A DNA stretch of 16,181 bases from Dehalococcoidia bacterium (GTDB taxonomy: Bacteria; Chloroflexota; Dehalococcoidia; GIF9; UBA5620). Positions 1 to 6,190 of this stretch are shown here, one piece after another. The position numbers and the translations under genes are program-made. The stretch covers positions 1-16,181 of the forward strand of contig JADHWZ010000024.1 of the NCBI GenBank assembly GCA_016783225.1, given 5' to 3'. The notes beneath the pieces were generated by a model. It was given only the letters and a program-made list of their open reading frames with translations. It was not told where the DNA came from and did no database searches. Position 1 is the stretch's first letter. Every line of letters begins with the position of its first letter.

Positions 1-166
1 TGGAGCGTCCCGACATGATGGCCAACACGACTGCACCCACGATGAAAGCGAGATTGATTCTCTTACCCCGATTGTCTCGAGGATCAGTCAGGCTGTGCAG
101 GGCCTTGATAAAAGATGCGGCTTTCTCTGGATCATGCGCCTGTTGTGACAGTGATTTGCGGGACAT
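1..166 (-). CDS. ISAs1-family transposase, N-terminal part (runs off the window)
   Basis: Read on the minus strand from an ATG at 166-164, this frame stays open to the window edge and gives 55 residues. The stretch FIKALHSLTDPRDNRGKR (residues 19-36) followed by a hydrophobic segment (FIVGAVVLAIMSGRS) matches the N-terminal 'DPRxxRGkr...lai..g' signature of ISAs1-type DDE transposases (the H-repeat/DDE_Tnp_1-associated N-terminal domain). A good Shine-Dalgarno GGAGG lies at 177-173, six bases before the ATG, which fixes the start. The catalytic DDE core lies outside the window, so whether the element is intact is unknown. The element must end between 167 and about 239; I could not identify its terminal inverted repeat. 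The next gene (240-713) starts abruptly without a signal peptide, so this insertion may have removed its 5' part. Confidence 0.75.
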   Translation of the reverse strand, partial: MSRKSLSQQAHDPEKAASFIKALHSLTDPRDNRGKRINLAFIVGAVVLAIMSGRS

Positions 167-239
167 CTGCTACCTCCAACTGGCATTGATTGTCCCGTTC
201 AGTATACCCAACTGCGGCTACTTTGCAAACTGAGGTTTT

Positions 240-713
240 ATGAGAAAGCCGTGGTGGATCTATGAGTTTGAAGTATATGAAGCACCGCTCGAAATCGAGG
301 TGCCGGTAGACATCAAGCCTCAGTCCTGCCCGAACCCCCTGAACGTGAAGAGCAGGGGCATGCTACCCGTTGCAATTCTGGGTACGGACAACTTTGACGT
401 CACCCGGGTTGACCCGGGGTCGGTGCTACTGGATGGGGTTTCCCCGCTACGCTGGGACCTGGAGGACGTGGCAACATCCTTCGAGCCCTTTATCGGCAAG
501 GAGGGTTGCTCGGACTGCACCGAGGAGGGACCCGACGGCTACCTGGACCTCACACTCAAGTTTAGCACCCAGGATGTTGTTGACGCCCTTGGCGATGTCT
601 CAGATGGGGATTGCCTGGTGTTAACGCTCATCGGCAACCTGAAGGAGGAATTCGACGGCACGCCCATCGTGGGTGAGGACGTGGTGGTCATCCTCAAGAA
701 GGGGAAGAACTAG
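240..713 (+). CDS. DIKPGS-PN-type extracellular domain protein, probably 5'-truncated
   Basis: A 157-residue protein made almost wholly of one domain (about residues 21-156). It starts VDIKPQSCPNPLNVKSRGMLPVAILG, has an acidic DGYLDLTLKF strand (99-108), and ends with GTPIVGEDVVVILKKG. The same domain forms the C-terminus of the gene at 1052-2080. In other bacteria this domain is a C-terminal module of secreted, often multidomain, proteins; its biochemical role is not known to me. Here there is no signal peptide, and the first 20 residues (MRKPWWIYEFEVYEAPLEIE) look like the tail of a preceding domain. An in-frame TGA at 231-233 blocks a longer start, and the only ribosome site is a weak GAGG. 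I infer a fragment of a larger secreted protein cut by the neighbouring transposon. Codon use is GC-rich. A good terminator follows directly. Confidence 0.7.
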   Translation: MRKPWWIYEFEVYEAPLEIEVPVDIKPQSCPNPLNVKSRGMLPVAILGTDNFDVTRVDPGSVLLDGVSPLRWDLEDVATSFEPFIGKEGCSDCTEEGPDGYLDLTLKFSTQDVVDALGDVSDGDCLVLTLIGNLKEEFDGTPIVGEDVVVILKKGKN

Positions 714-728
714 GCGCCAATAGGCCGA

Positions 729-767
729 GGGCTGCGCTCTTCTCTTGGTAGGGCGCAGCCCTTCTTT
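729..767 (+). terminator. Rho-independent terminator after the 240-713 gene
   Basis: A perfect 9-bp stem (GGGCTGCGC at 729-737 with GCGCAGCCC at 753-761) is followed by TTCTTT. It lies 16 bases after the stop codon of the gene at 240-713. Confidence 0.8.
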
Positions 768-992
768 CACCTGCCTTCGGCAACCTCGGAAACGATGTCA
801 CGCAAATGGCTTAAATAGAAAAAGAGGGAGCAGTGTGGCCATCCATCCCTTGGCCTTGGCGGGATGGGGGCTGGATAGTCAGACGAGCGCACCAGCGGGT
901 ATTTGCGTGCCTGCCGGCTTACTGCTCCTCCTTGTCTGCATTTTACCAAAGTTTGCCACGCCTGCAAAGTCAAAGGTAAAGGAGGGTAGCCT
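768..992 (+). ncRNA. Structured 5' leader, possible c-di-GMP-I (GEMM)-like aptamer
   Basis: The stretch before the secreted-protein gene has no convincing ORF but has marked structure. Around 779-812 I see GGCAACC, a short hairpin with a GAAA loop (TCG-GAAA-CGA), then ACGCAAA and GGC. These are the same blocks, in the same order, as the core of GEMM-I riboswitches (GGCAAACC, GNRA hairpin, GACGCAAAGCC). The 3' GGUUACCG-type strand expected for that class was not found, so the match is partial. Further on, GGAGCAGT (about 827-834) and ACTGCTCC (about 921-928) form an 8-bp closing stem around internal hairpins such as CCATCC/GGATGG. Regulation of a secreted surface protein would suit c-di-GMP, but that is inference. 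Confidence 0.3.
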
Positions 993-1028
993 ATGGAAGC
1001 TACAGTTTTATCAGCCCGACGCTTGTAG
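993..1028 (+). CDS. Possible 11-residue leader peptide
   Basis: The ORF MEATVLSARRL ends in TAG and has a strong ribosome site (AAAGGAGGG at 978-986) before its ATG. It is the first of three consecutive AAAGGAGG-plus-ATG units (ATGs at 993, 1052 and 1124) in front of the secreted protein. It could be a translated leader that affects expression of the gene behind it, or simply chance. It has no recognisable content. Confidence 0.3.
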   Translation: MEATVLSARRL

Positions 1029-1051
1029 AAATCTGCAAAGGAGGCAGAGAA

Positions 1052-2080
1052 ATGGCCGTCAAATCGTTGTTTGATTCGCTAAGTAACAACACACGAAAGT
1101 CCGCAAAGGAGGGAAAGGGTAAAATGAGAAAGGCAATGGCATACGGAATGGCTGCTGTCATGGTACTGATGGCTTTTGCCATCATATTGCCGGCGGCTGC
1201 TGCTGATGGCAGCAGTATTACTGGCGCTGTGACACTAGTGGCAGTAGGTGATAGCACAGCTGAGTGGACAGACCAAGAGGCAAAGTTCGGCGACTACTCG
1301 GCTAAGCTGACAATGCCAGCGGGAACTGGATGGGTAAATGACAATGCGGAAGCCTGCATAGCTATCTCTGATGCGCCAACATTGAGCGATGTCGCAAGCT
1401 GGAGCTTCTGGGCGAAAGGTCAAGATGCTTACTATGTCCCGATAGAATTCTACATCGACACTGATGCAGATGGAGAATGTGATAAAATCATTGTCGGGAT
1501 GAAGATGGGAAGTATGACATCGGAATGGGTTAAGCTAAACCAAGCAAAGATGGACATGTATATGGCCTGGAAAGACGGATATGAATGGCTGTGGAACTGG
1601 GGTAAAGTGCAGACAAAGTACGGAAATGCAACGGTGCTGAGGGTTGACATAGGCTACGGCTCTCTAGGAAGCAACGAAGCTGTAACAGCATACGTCGATG
1701 ATTTTGCACTCAATAACATTACCTATGTATTTGAGCCGCTACTACCCATCGAGGTCGAAATCGACATCAAGCCGGGCAGCTACCCCAACAGCATCAACCT
1801 GAAGTCCAAGGGCAAGGTGCCGGTGGCGGTGCTGACCACCGACGACTTCGACGCCAGCACCATTGATCCTGAGACCATCCTCTTCGCCGATGCCGAGCCG
1901 GTGCGCTGGACCATGGAGGATGTGGACGACGACGATGACATGGACCTGCTGCTTCACTTCAAGACGCAGGACCTGAACCTCACCGAGGAGAGCACCGAGG
2001 CCACCCTGACCGGTACCACCTATGGCGAGCAGCCCATCCAGGGCACGGACACAGTGAATATCGTGCCCAAGGGCAAGTAA
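1052..2080 (+). CDS. Secreted two-domain protein: CBM-like domain plus DIKPGS-PN domain
   Basis: A 342-residue exported protein. Two in-frame starts each have an AAAGGAGG site: 1052 (spacing 7) and 1124 (spacing about 11). The 1124 start gives a textbook signal peptide (MRKAMAYGMAAVMVLMAFAII, cleavage near PAAAADG). The 1052 start adds a 24-residue basic extension. Residues about 54-228 form a beta-rich, Trp-rich domain (SWSFWAKG, DTDADGECD, a DDFAL ending) resembling carbohydrate-binding-module folds; the exact family is not assigned. Residues 233-342 are the same C-terminal domain as the gene at 240-713, starting VEIDIKPGSYPNSINLKSKG and carrying a run DVDDDDDMD that may bind calcium. Codon use changes sharply near 1740, from A/T-rich to GC-rich, exactly where the second domain begins, suggesting a gene fusion. 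No membrane anchor follows. Confidence 0.8.
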   Translation: MAVKSLFDSLSNNTRKSAKEGKGKMRKAMAYGMAAVMVLMAFAIILPAAAADGSSITGAVTLVAVGDSTAEWTDQEAKFGDYSAKLTMPAGTGWVNDNAEACIAISDAPTLSDVASWSFWAKGQDAYYVPIEFYIDTDADGECDKIIVGMKMGSMTSEWVKLNQAKMDMYMAWKDGYEWLWNWGKVQTKYGNATVLRVDIGYGSLGSNEAVTAYVDDFALNNITYVFEPLLPIEVEIDIKPGSYPNSINLKSKGKVPVAVLTTDDFDASTIDPETILFADAEPVRWTMEDVDDDDDMDLLLHFKTQDLNLTEESTEATLTGTTYGEQPIQGTDTVNIVPKGK

Positions 2081-2089
2081 CAGTCCGAG

Positions 2090-2120
2090 TCCGGCGCTTG
2101 CCGAGGTGGGCAGCGCCGGA
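2090..2120 (+). other. Perfect 9-bp stem-loop after the secreted protein
   Basis: TCCGGCGCT (2090-2098) and AGCGCCGGA (2112-2120) form a GC-rich hairpin 10 bases after the stop codon. There is no U-tract, so it is more likely an RNA-stabilising 3' end or a weak terminator than a classic intrinsic terminator. Confidence 0.45.
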
Positions 2121-2262
2121 CGCTCGCTCGCACGTACTGCGTTGACACGCCTCCATACAGTGGATTCCGGGGCAAAGCAAGGGGCGGGCGAACTCTACGC
2201 TTACTTCGGTCGCTTGTTCTTCAGGCCGGCTACTGGTAGTCCTCACTCGGTGCCGCAAAAGC

Positions 2263-2295
2263 AAAGCCACCCAATTCTAAAGGGTGGCTTTTTGC
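2263..2295. terminator. Terminator hairpin at the head of RNA locus 1
   Basis: AAAGCCACCC (2263-2272) pairs with GGGTGGCTTT (2282-2291), followed by TT. An A-run precedes the stem, so it could work in both directions. The equivalent hairpin precedes RNA locus 2, so it belongs to the repeated unit. It would insulate the promoter that follows from upstream transcription. Confidence 0.75.
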
Positions 2296-2298
2296 CTA

Positions 2299-2327
2299 TT
2301 GCCAAACGAGCCGAAACGTGCTATACT
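2299..2327 (+). promoter_or_regulatory. Sigma70-type promoter of RNA locus 1
   Basis: The -35 box TTGCCA (2299-2304) and the -10 box TATACT (2322-2327) are separated by exactly 17 bases. The predicted start is near A2334. The spacer (AACGAGCCGAAAC...) is shared with the second locus, which has TTGCCA and a perfect TATAAT at the same spacing. Confidence 0.8.
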
Positions 2328-2333
2328 ATGCTC

Positions 2334-2476
2334 AGCAGCCAAACGGAAAAAAGGGATTACAGAGTAGCCGCTCTAGTAATCCCAACACCTACTCCTGATA
2401 GGCCCAGGAGAAAGGCTTGAGGAATTATAGCATGAAGCCGCTTCCTGGGCAAGTGGAGGCGGCTTGTTTTGTTTTT
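2334..2476 (+). ncRNA. Structured RNA, copy 1: attenuator leader or small RNA
   Basis: From its promoter the transcript would be about 143 nt and end in a U-rich tract. P1 is a perfect hairpin: GGGATTAC-AGAG (2353-2364) with CTCT-(A)-GTAATCCC (2371-2383), loop TAGCCG. P2 is CTCCTG (2392-2397) with CAGGAG (2405-2410). The same strand, GCCCAGGA (2402-2409), can instead pair with TCCTGGGC (2443-2450), and GGCTT (2414-2418) with AAGCC (2435-2439). That longer hairpin would disrupt the terminator stem AAGCCGC/GCGGCTT (2435-2441 with 2459-2465, then GTTTTGTTTTT). So anti-antiterminator, antiterminator and terminator are all present. A second copy lies at 5998-6133. The TIR-LysM gene starts 66 bases downstream on the same strand. 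I do not recognise a known riboswitch or sRNA family. Confidence 0.7.
2435..2476 (+). terminator. Intrinsic terminator at the end of RNA copy 1
   Basis: Stem AAGCCGC (2435-2441) with GCGGCTT (2459-2465), followed by the T-rich tract 2466-2476. It lies between the RNA and the TIR-LysM gene, so it either ends an independent small RNA or gates transcription into that gene. The loop holds TCCTGGGC, the partner of the antiterminator strand. Confidence 0.75.
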
Positions 2477-2542
2477 GACGCCGCCCTGACCCCAAAAGGC
2501 CCAGCGCAAGGCTCTGCAGGAGCGTGCCTTGCAACTTTGTAG

Positions 2543-3736
2543 ATGGAGAGTCCCTTGACCAAGACCGAACAAGTTTTTATCAGCTATGCCACCGAAGATG
2601 CACAGTTTGCCCACCGGCTGGCCGACGATTTGCAGCGGCTGGGTTTGCAAGTCTGGATCGCGCCGGAGAGCATCCGTCCTGGCGAGGGCTGGGTGGAAGC
2701 CATTGAGTGTGGACTGGCGGAGAGCAGCCACATGGTGGTCGTGCTGACGCCGGCGGCGTTGGAGTCGGAATGGGTAAGAAAGGAGACGGACGTCGCCATC
2801 GCCCGGGAACGCAAAGGCCATATCCAGGTGATTCCGCTGGATGTGGAACCGTGCGAAGTGCCGCTTCTGCTGGGTAGCTACCAGATGGTCTCCTTCCGCC
2901 GTGACTACGACGCTGGCCTCAGTCAGCTTGCCAATATCCTAGGCTTACGCGCCGTTGAACCCCTCGAGAAGATTAGAAAGCTGGAAGAGGAAGAAAGGCA
3001 GAAGCCCGCCAAAGGCGTGGCGGAATTATTGCAAAAGGTGGTGGCGCAACCGGGCATCTCTAGATATCTGATCGGCGCCGGCGTAGTGGTGGCCTTGGCA
3101 GTTGTGGCGGTGTTTGCTGTATCGAATTTCCTTCCCGAATTGCAGCCCAGGCCCACGGAGTTTGTTCAGGCCTTGCCTACCTCAAGGGCAACGGAAGTCA
3201 TTGTGGTAGCGCCGGCTGCCACGCCGACCCCATCGCACACGCCGATACCGCTCACGCCAACACCACTGCCCCCGACGCCCACGCCGATACCGCCCACACC
3301 AACACCGGTACCGCCGAAACCGACGCCGACGGGCACGCTCACGCCTACAACTACCAACACTCCGACCTATACACCCACGTCCACTATCACATCCACGCCG
3401 ACCAATACGCCAATCAATACGGCTACGTCCACACCAACCGAAACGCCTACGCCAACGCCGACCCAAACGCCCACAAGCACGCCCACCTCGCTTGCGTGTG
3501 ATGGGAGGACATATATTTACAAAAACGACGACAACCTGTGGACTCTGGCCGAGGAGTACCTAGGGTCTGGACCCGCCTTTTGGGCGATTATCTACGCTAC
3601 CAACCGGGCGAACGAAACAGACCCCAGCTACGCCCACATCGAGAACCCCAACCTGATCCATCCCGGCTGGAAGATTTGCATTCCCAGTCCGGAAGACGCC
3701 GCCGCTATTATTCAAGAGTCAAGACCCCAGCCATGA
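2543..3736 (+). CDS. TIR-domain membrane protein with extracellular LysM-like domain
   Basis: A 397-residue protein. Residues about 9-135 are a TIR domain: VFISYATEDAQFAHRLADDL, then VWIAPESIRPGEGW, then the ESEWVRKE helix where E81 sits at the position of the catalytic glutamate in NAD-cleaving bacterial TIR domains. A charged helix (138-155) leads to one transmembrane segment (about 173-195). A Thr/Pro linker (about 224-316) follows. The C-terminus (about 322-382; NLWTLAEEYLG ... NPNLIHPGWKICIP) is LysM-like, as in peptidoglycan-binding modules. Topology would place TIR inside and LysM in the cell wall, so a wall-sensing receptor or NADase is a fair inference. The ATG at 2543 lacks a ribosome site; a TTG at 2555 preceded by GGAG is an alternative. 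The stop overlaps the next ATG (ATGA), implying coupled translation. Confidence 0.85.
   Translation: MESPLTKTEQVFISYATEDAQFAHRLADDLQRLGLQVWIAPESIRPGEGWVEAIECGLAESSHMVVVLTPAALESEWVRKETDVAIARERKGHIQVIPLDVEPCEVPLLLGSYQMVSFRRDYDAGLSQLANILGLRAVEPLEKIRKLEEEERQKPAKGVAELLQKVVAQPGISRYLIGAGVVVALAVVAVFAVSNFLPELQPRPTEFVQALPTSRATEVIVVAPAATPTPSHTPIPLTPTPLPPTPTPIPPTPTPVPPKPTPTGTLTPTTTNTPTYTPTSTITSTPTNTPINTATSTPTETPTPTPTQTPTSTPTSLACDGRTYIYKNDDNLWTLAEEYLGSGPAFWAIIYATNRANETDPSYAHIENPNLIHPGWKICIPSPEDAAAIIQESRPQP
3217..3490 (+). repeat. Thr-Pro linker repeat DNA in the TIR-LysM gene
   Basis: Degenerate ACGCCNACN-type repeats encode about 90 residues of TPT/PTP linker. Such extended wall-spanning linkers are common in Chloroflexota surface proteins. 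The same style recurs at 9484-9710 and 10126-10548. Confidence 0.8.
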
Positions 3737-3918
3737 ACAACACGACCAAGGCTCTTCCCCCTGAACTCCAAGCCTTCGCTTCCCTGCTTGACGCCCAACC
3801 TCCCGAAGTCCAAGAGGCTTTCCAGTTCTTGCTAGCCACCGCCATGCACGAGGCAGGCAAGTTTGAGCTTGTGAACGTGGCAGAGGTTGACGGTCGGTGG
3901 CAGTATCCTTTTGGTTGA
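3733..3918 (+). CDS. Small conserved-repeat protein, copy A
   Basis: A 61-residue protein starting at an ATG that overlaps the TIR-LysM stop (ATGA). The core is LPPELQAFASLLDAQPPEVQ, followed by EAFQFLLATAMHEAGKFELV and a strand ending EVDGRWQYPFG. Comparison with copy B (4884-5051), which continues past HYTF into SCAGDVFSVVRPEVGREMER, shows that copy A diverges and stops about 40 residues early. It has the feel of a family of roughly 95-residue cytoplasmic proteins; I do not know a function. Overlap with the TIR gene implies co-translation and perhaps partnership. Two further N-terminal copies exist at 7434-7559 and 10916-10978. Confidence 0.6.
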   Translation: MNNTTKALPPELQAFASLLDAQPPEVQEAFQFLLATAMHEAGKFELVNVAEVDGRWQYPFG

Positions 3919-3987
3919 GCCGACGAGCATCAGACACAAGAAAAAAAGGCAGAGAACGATAACGGTGATCCGGAGGAGGAGAGAATT

Positions 3988-4842
3988 ATGGATACGACTC
4001 GTCAGCTAATTCGATGGAGTGTCCCTGGGTGGGTATTCTTCCTATTCTTATTTATGTTTGATGGTGTGACGCTAATCTTTGGACAGCATTCCACTTTATG
4101 GGAGGCGGTCAAGGCCAATAAAGACCTGGTGGTTGCTGTGACGGCAGCTGGATTGCCGATAGGCTTTCTTTTGTCCCAAGTCTATTCTTGGGTTTACTGG
4201 CTTTTCCCGTTTCCTGCGATACTTGGCTTGGGCACGCCCCATGATAGAGCAATGGACATTTTGAGAGACGTAATGGAAGACATAGATTGGGAAGAAATGC
4301 TTGGGATTGGCCGTGTTCTAGATAAGCAAACACCCGATTCTCCGACTAGATGGTTGGAGACTCGTTTTCTTAGAATCGGAATCAAAGACCCCATAATCAT
4401 GCTAAGGTATCGACACAATTGGTTGTTGCAAGAGTTCCTATGGCAGAAAACTCTTCTTGAGAATGATGCGGAATGGTTGGATAAAACAGCAGTTCACTAC
4501 TCGGACATGCATCATTCTCTTGGCACTGTTAGGTGGAGCCTGGTCCTTGCCTTTCTGGTCAATACATTGCGCTATTTCTATCTCACACCAGGGCAGCCCT
4601 TGATGGCTCAATGGTCTGATATAAAATGGTGGTCAGCGTTCACAATTAATCTTATCTTGATGACCCTCCTTTTTCGTGTGCTAACTTCAGCTCGGTACGA
4701 GGTACTTGAAGCACTCATTCAGTTCAAGCACGATTTCATCACCTATTTCCATCGATTGTCCCAAAGCAAGGAGAAAAAGAGAAAACTCCGACGCGGAGCG
4801 AGGACTTTCCCAAGATGGCCTAGGAGGTTTCATCCACGATAA
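3988..4842 (+). CDS. Unknown four-helix membrane protein
   Basis: A 284-residue protein of unrecognised family, with an excellent ribosome site (GGAGGAGGAGAG) before the ATG. Predicted membrane segments are about 11-31 (WVFFLFLFMFDGVTLIF), 45-76 (long, possibly a re-entrant or hairpin segment), 183-200 and 214-232. The central part (80-180) is hydrophilic and rich in acidic and aromatic residues (EDIDWEEML, WLLQEFLWQKTLLENDAEW). The C-terminus is strongly basic (KEKKRKLRRGARTFPRWPRR) and probably cytoplasmic. Codon use is more A/T-rich than in the flanking genes, which may mean separate acquisition. It sits between two copies of the small-protein family and downstream of the TIR-LysM gene, so a membrane effector role is possible but unproven. 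Confidence 0.75.
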   Translation: MDTTRQLIRWSVPGWVFFLFLFMFDGVTLIFGQHSTLWEAVKANKDLVVAVTAAGLPIGFLLSQVYSWVYWLFPFPAILGLGTPHDRAMDILRDVMEDIDWEEMLGIGRVLDKQTPDSPTRWLETRFLRIGIKDPIIMLRYRHNWLLQEFLWQKTLLENDAEWLDKTAVHYSDMHHSLGTVRWSLVLAFLVNTLRYFYLTPGQPLMAQWSDIKWWSAFTINLILMTLLFRVLTSARYEVLEALIQFKHDFITYFHRLSQSKEKKRKLRRGARTFPRWPRRFHPR

Positions 4843-4883
4843 CAACGGTAATCGGCTTAGCTGATTCTGAGCTGGCCATCGCT

Positions 4884-5051
4884 ATGCACGAGGCCGGCAA
4901 GTTTGAACTCTTGAGCGTTTCGGAGGTTGACGGGCGGTGGCACTACACTTTCTCTTGTGCAGGCGATGTGTTCAGCGTGGTGAGGCCAGAGGTGGGCAGG
5001 GAGATGGAGAGAAGAATTAAGAAAGGATTGAGAGATGGAATGCAGTCTTAG
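4884..5051 (+). pseudogene. Small conserved-repeat protein, copy B (C-terminal half)
   Basis: The frame from ATG 4884 gives 55 residues: MHEAGKFELLSVSEVDGRWH, then YTFSCAGDVFSVVRPEVGR, then EMERRIKKGLRDGMQS. The first half aligns with residues 38-57 of copy A, so the first ~37 residues are missing; the reading frame is open upstream but reads unrelated sequence. The C-terminal GDVFSVVRP block is absent from copy A. The last codons overlap the start of the hydrolase at 5035. It may still be translated, or may be a relic left by recombination between family members. Confidence 0.5.
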
Positions 5052-5865
5052 GAACATCACCGTTTACTATGAGACGCTTGGTGAGGGCAGACCCATCTTC
5101 ATGCTACACGGGTGGCCTCTTGACCATCGCCACATGATCAGCGATATGGAGCCGCTCTTCACGCATCGCGACGGCTGGAAGCGCATTTCCCCCGATCTAC
5201 CTGGCATGGGTAAAACCCCTGGCCTGGACTGGATTGCCCATCAGGACCAGATGCTGGACATCGCCTTGGAGTTCATTGACAAGGTTGCCTCAGGGCAACG
5301 GTTTGTGGTAGCAGGCACATCGTATGGCGGCTATCTTGCGCGTGGGGTAGCCTATCGAAGAGCCGCTATGATGGATGGATTGCTTCTCACCGTGCCCGCC
5401 ATTCGAGCGCGTGATACAGAGCGGACCTTGCCTCCGCATGTTACCTTGGTGGAAGATCCAGGGCTCACCTCGGTACTAGAGCCCGACGAAGCGGAGGCAT
5501 TTCTGGAGATTGCGGTTATTCAAAGTCGAGACCTGCTTGATTCGATGAGGGCTGATATTTTTCCAGCGTTGGAGGTGGCTGATCATGAGTTCCTCGCGAG
5601 GTTGAGGGAGAACTACGCGTTTTCATTCGACGTAGATGCGCTGCCAGAGCCATTCGCTGCACCGACGCTTATGCTAATGGGTAGACAGGACGCGGTTTGC
5701 GGCTATCAGGACGCATGGGAGATTCTGGAAAGCTATCCAAGAGGAACATTCGTCGTGCTAGATCGTGCGGGGCATTGCTTGGGGGTAGAACAGAAGGATT
5801 TGTTCAATGCATTAGTGAGTGAGTGGCTTGATAGAGTGGAAGAGTATGCTAGTACTGTGAGGTAG
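5035..5865 (+). CDS. Alpha/beta-hydrolase fold protein
   Basis: A 276-residue soluble hydrolase. The oxyanion-loop motif FMLHGWPLDHR lies at 22-32, the nucleophile elbow GTSYGG puts S96 at the turn, the acid is likely D219 in GRQDAVCG, and the base is H247 in DRAGHCLG. This is the normal Ser-Asp-His order and spacing for small alpha/beta hydrolases (esterase, haloperoxidase or proline-iminopeptidase-like); the substrate cannot be told. The length is typical of the family. The start at 5035 has AAGGA seven bases upstream and overlaps the end of the small ORF (5049-5051). No signal peptide. Transcription would end at the hairpin at 5925-5959. Confidence 0.85.
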   Translation: MECSLRNITVYYETLGEGRPIFMLHGWPLDHRHMISDMEPLFTHRDGWKRISPDLPGMGKTPGLDWIAHQDQMLDIALEFIDKVASGQRFVVAGTSYGGYLARGVAYRRAAMMDGLLLTVPAIRARDTERTLPPHVTLVEDPGLTSVLEPDEAEAFLEIAVIQSRDLLDSMRADIFPALEVADHEFLARLRENYAFSFDVDALPEPFAAPTLMLMGRQDAVCGYQDAWEILESYPRGTFVVLDRAGHCLGVEQKDLFNALVSEWLDRVEEYASTVR

Positions 5866-5924
5866 GCCCTGGGCTGGATACCCTCTCGCTCGTCTGCTCT
5901 GCAAGCCTTTGTCTGCCAGCCAAT

Positions 5925-5959
5925 AAAAGCCACCTGCGTCAACCGCACGGTGGCTTTTT
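5925..5959. terminator. Terminator after the hydrolase, head of RNA locus 2
   Basis: AAAAGCCACC (5925-5934) with GGTGGCTTTT (5949-5958), extended by TGCG/CGCA with one bulge, and followed by T. It corresponds to the hairpin at 2263-2291. The loop and inner stem differ between the two copies while the outer stem is kept. Confidence 0.8.
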
Positions 5960-5962
5960 GTG

Positions 5963-5991
5963 TTGCCAAACGAGCCGAAACATGATATAAT
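5963..5991 (+). promoter_or_regulatory. Sigma70-type promoter of RNA locus 2
   Basis: TTGCCA (5963-5968), a 17-base spacer, then the consensus TATAAT (5986-5991). The predicted start is near A5998. The -35 region and first part of the spacer are identical to locus 1. Confidence 0.85.
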
Positions 5992-5997
5992 GCCTTT

Positions 5998-6133
5998 AGC
6001 AACCAAACAAAAAAAGGGGTTACAGAGTAGCCGCTCTGGTAATCCCAACACCTACTCCTGATAGGCCCAGGAGAAAGGCTTGAGGATATGATAGCACAAA
6101 GCCGCTTCCTGGGCAAGTCGGGGGGCGGCTTTT
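5998..6133 (+). ncRNA. Structured RNA, copy 2: attenuator leader or small RNA
   Basis: About 136 nt. A central stretch of 67 bases (6020-6086) differs from copy 1 at only one position. P1 is GGGGTTAC (6016-6023) with GTAATCCC (6039-6046); the base that differs from copy 1 in the 5' arm (G for A) still pairs, as G-U, and the inner AGAG/CTCT stem is kept. P2 is CTCCTG (6055-6060) with CAGGAG (6068-6073). The competing strand GCCCAGGA (6065-6072) matches TCCTGGGC (6107-6114) in the terminator loop. The terminator stem is AAAGCCGC (6098-6105) with GCGGCTTT (6125-6132), with only four T residues, so read-through is likelier than in copy 1. The pentapeptide-repeat gene starts 57 bases downstream. 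Confidence 0.7.
6098..6133 (+). terminator. Terminator-like hairpin at the end of RNA copy 2
   Basis: AAAGCCGC (6098-6105) pairs with GCGGCTTT (6125-6132), but only TTTT follows before GGC. It is a weaker terminator than that of copy 1, placed directly before the downstream gene. Confidence 0.6.
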
Positions 6134-6190
6134 GGCATGTCGGAAGCACGGATGGCAGGCGATGTGGTTTCCGAATCAAGGAGGTACCCT

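Noticed and set aside
15..233. 72-residue + strand ORF
   Set aside because: It is antisense to the transposase start on the minus strand, which has a ribosome site and a recognisable family signature.
745..1074. 109-residue + strand ORF before the secreted protein
   Set aside because: No ribosome site, starts inside the terminator, no motif; the region is better explained as a structured leader.
2357..2821. Minus-strand ORFs across RNA copy 1 (2357-2821) and copy 2 (5733-6341)
   Set aside because: The two share DNA but indels put them out of the same protein frame, so there is no coding conservation; the RNA folds are conserved instead.
6137..6190. ATG 6137 as the pentapeptide gene start
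   Set aside because: It lies at the edge of the terminator hairpin without a ribosome site, while GTG 6191 has AAGGAGG six bases upstream.
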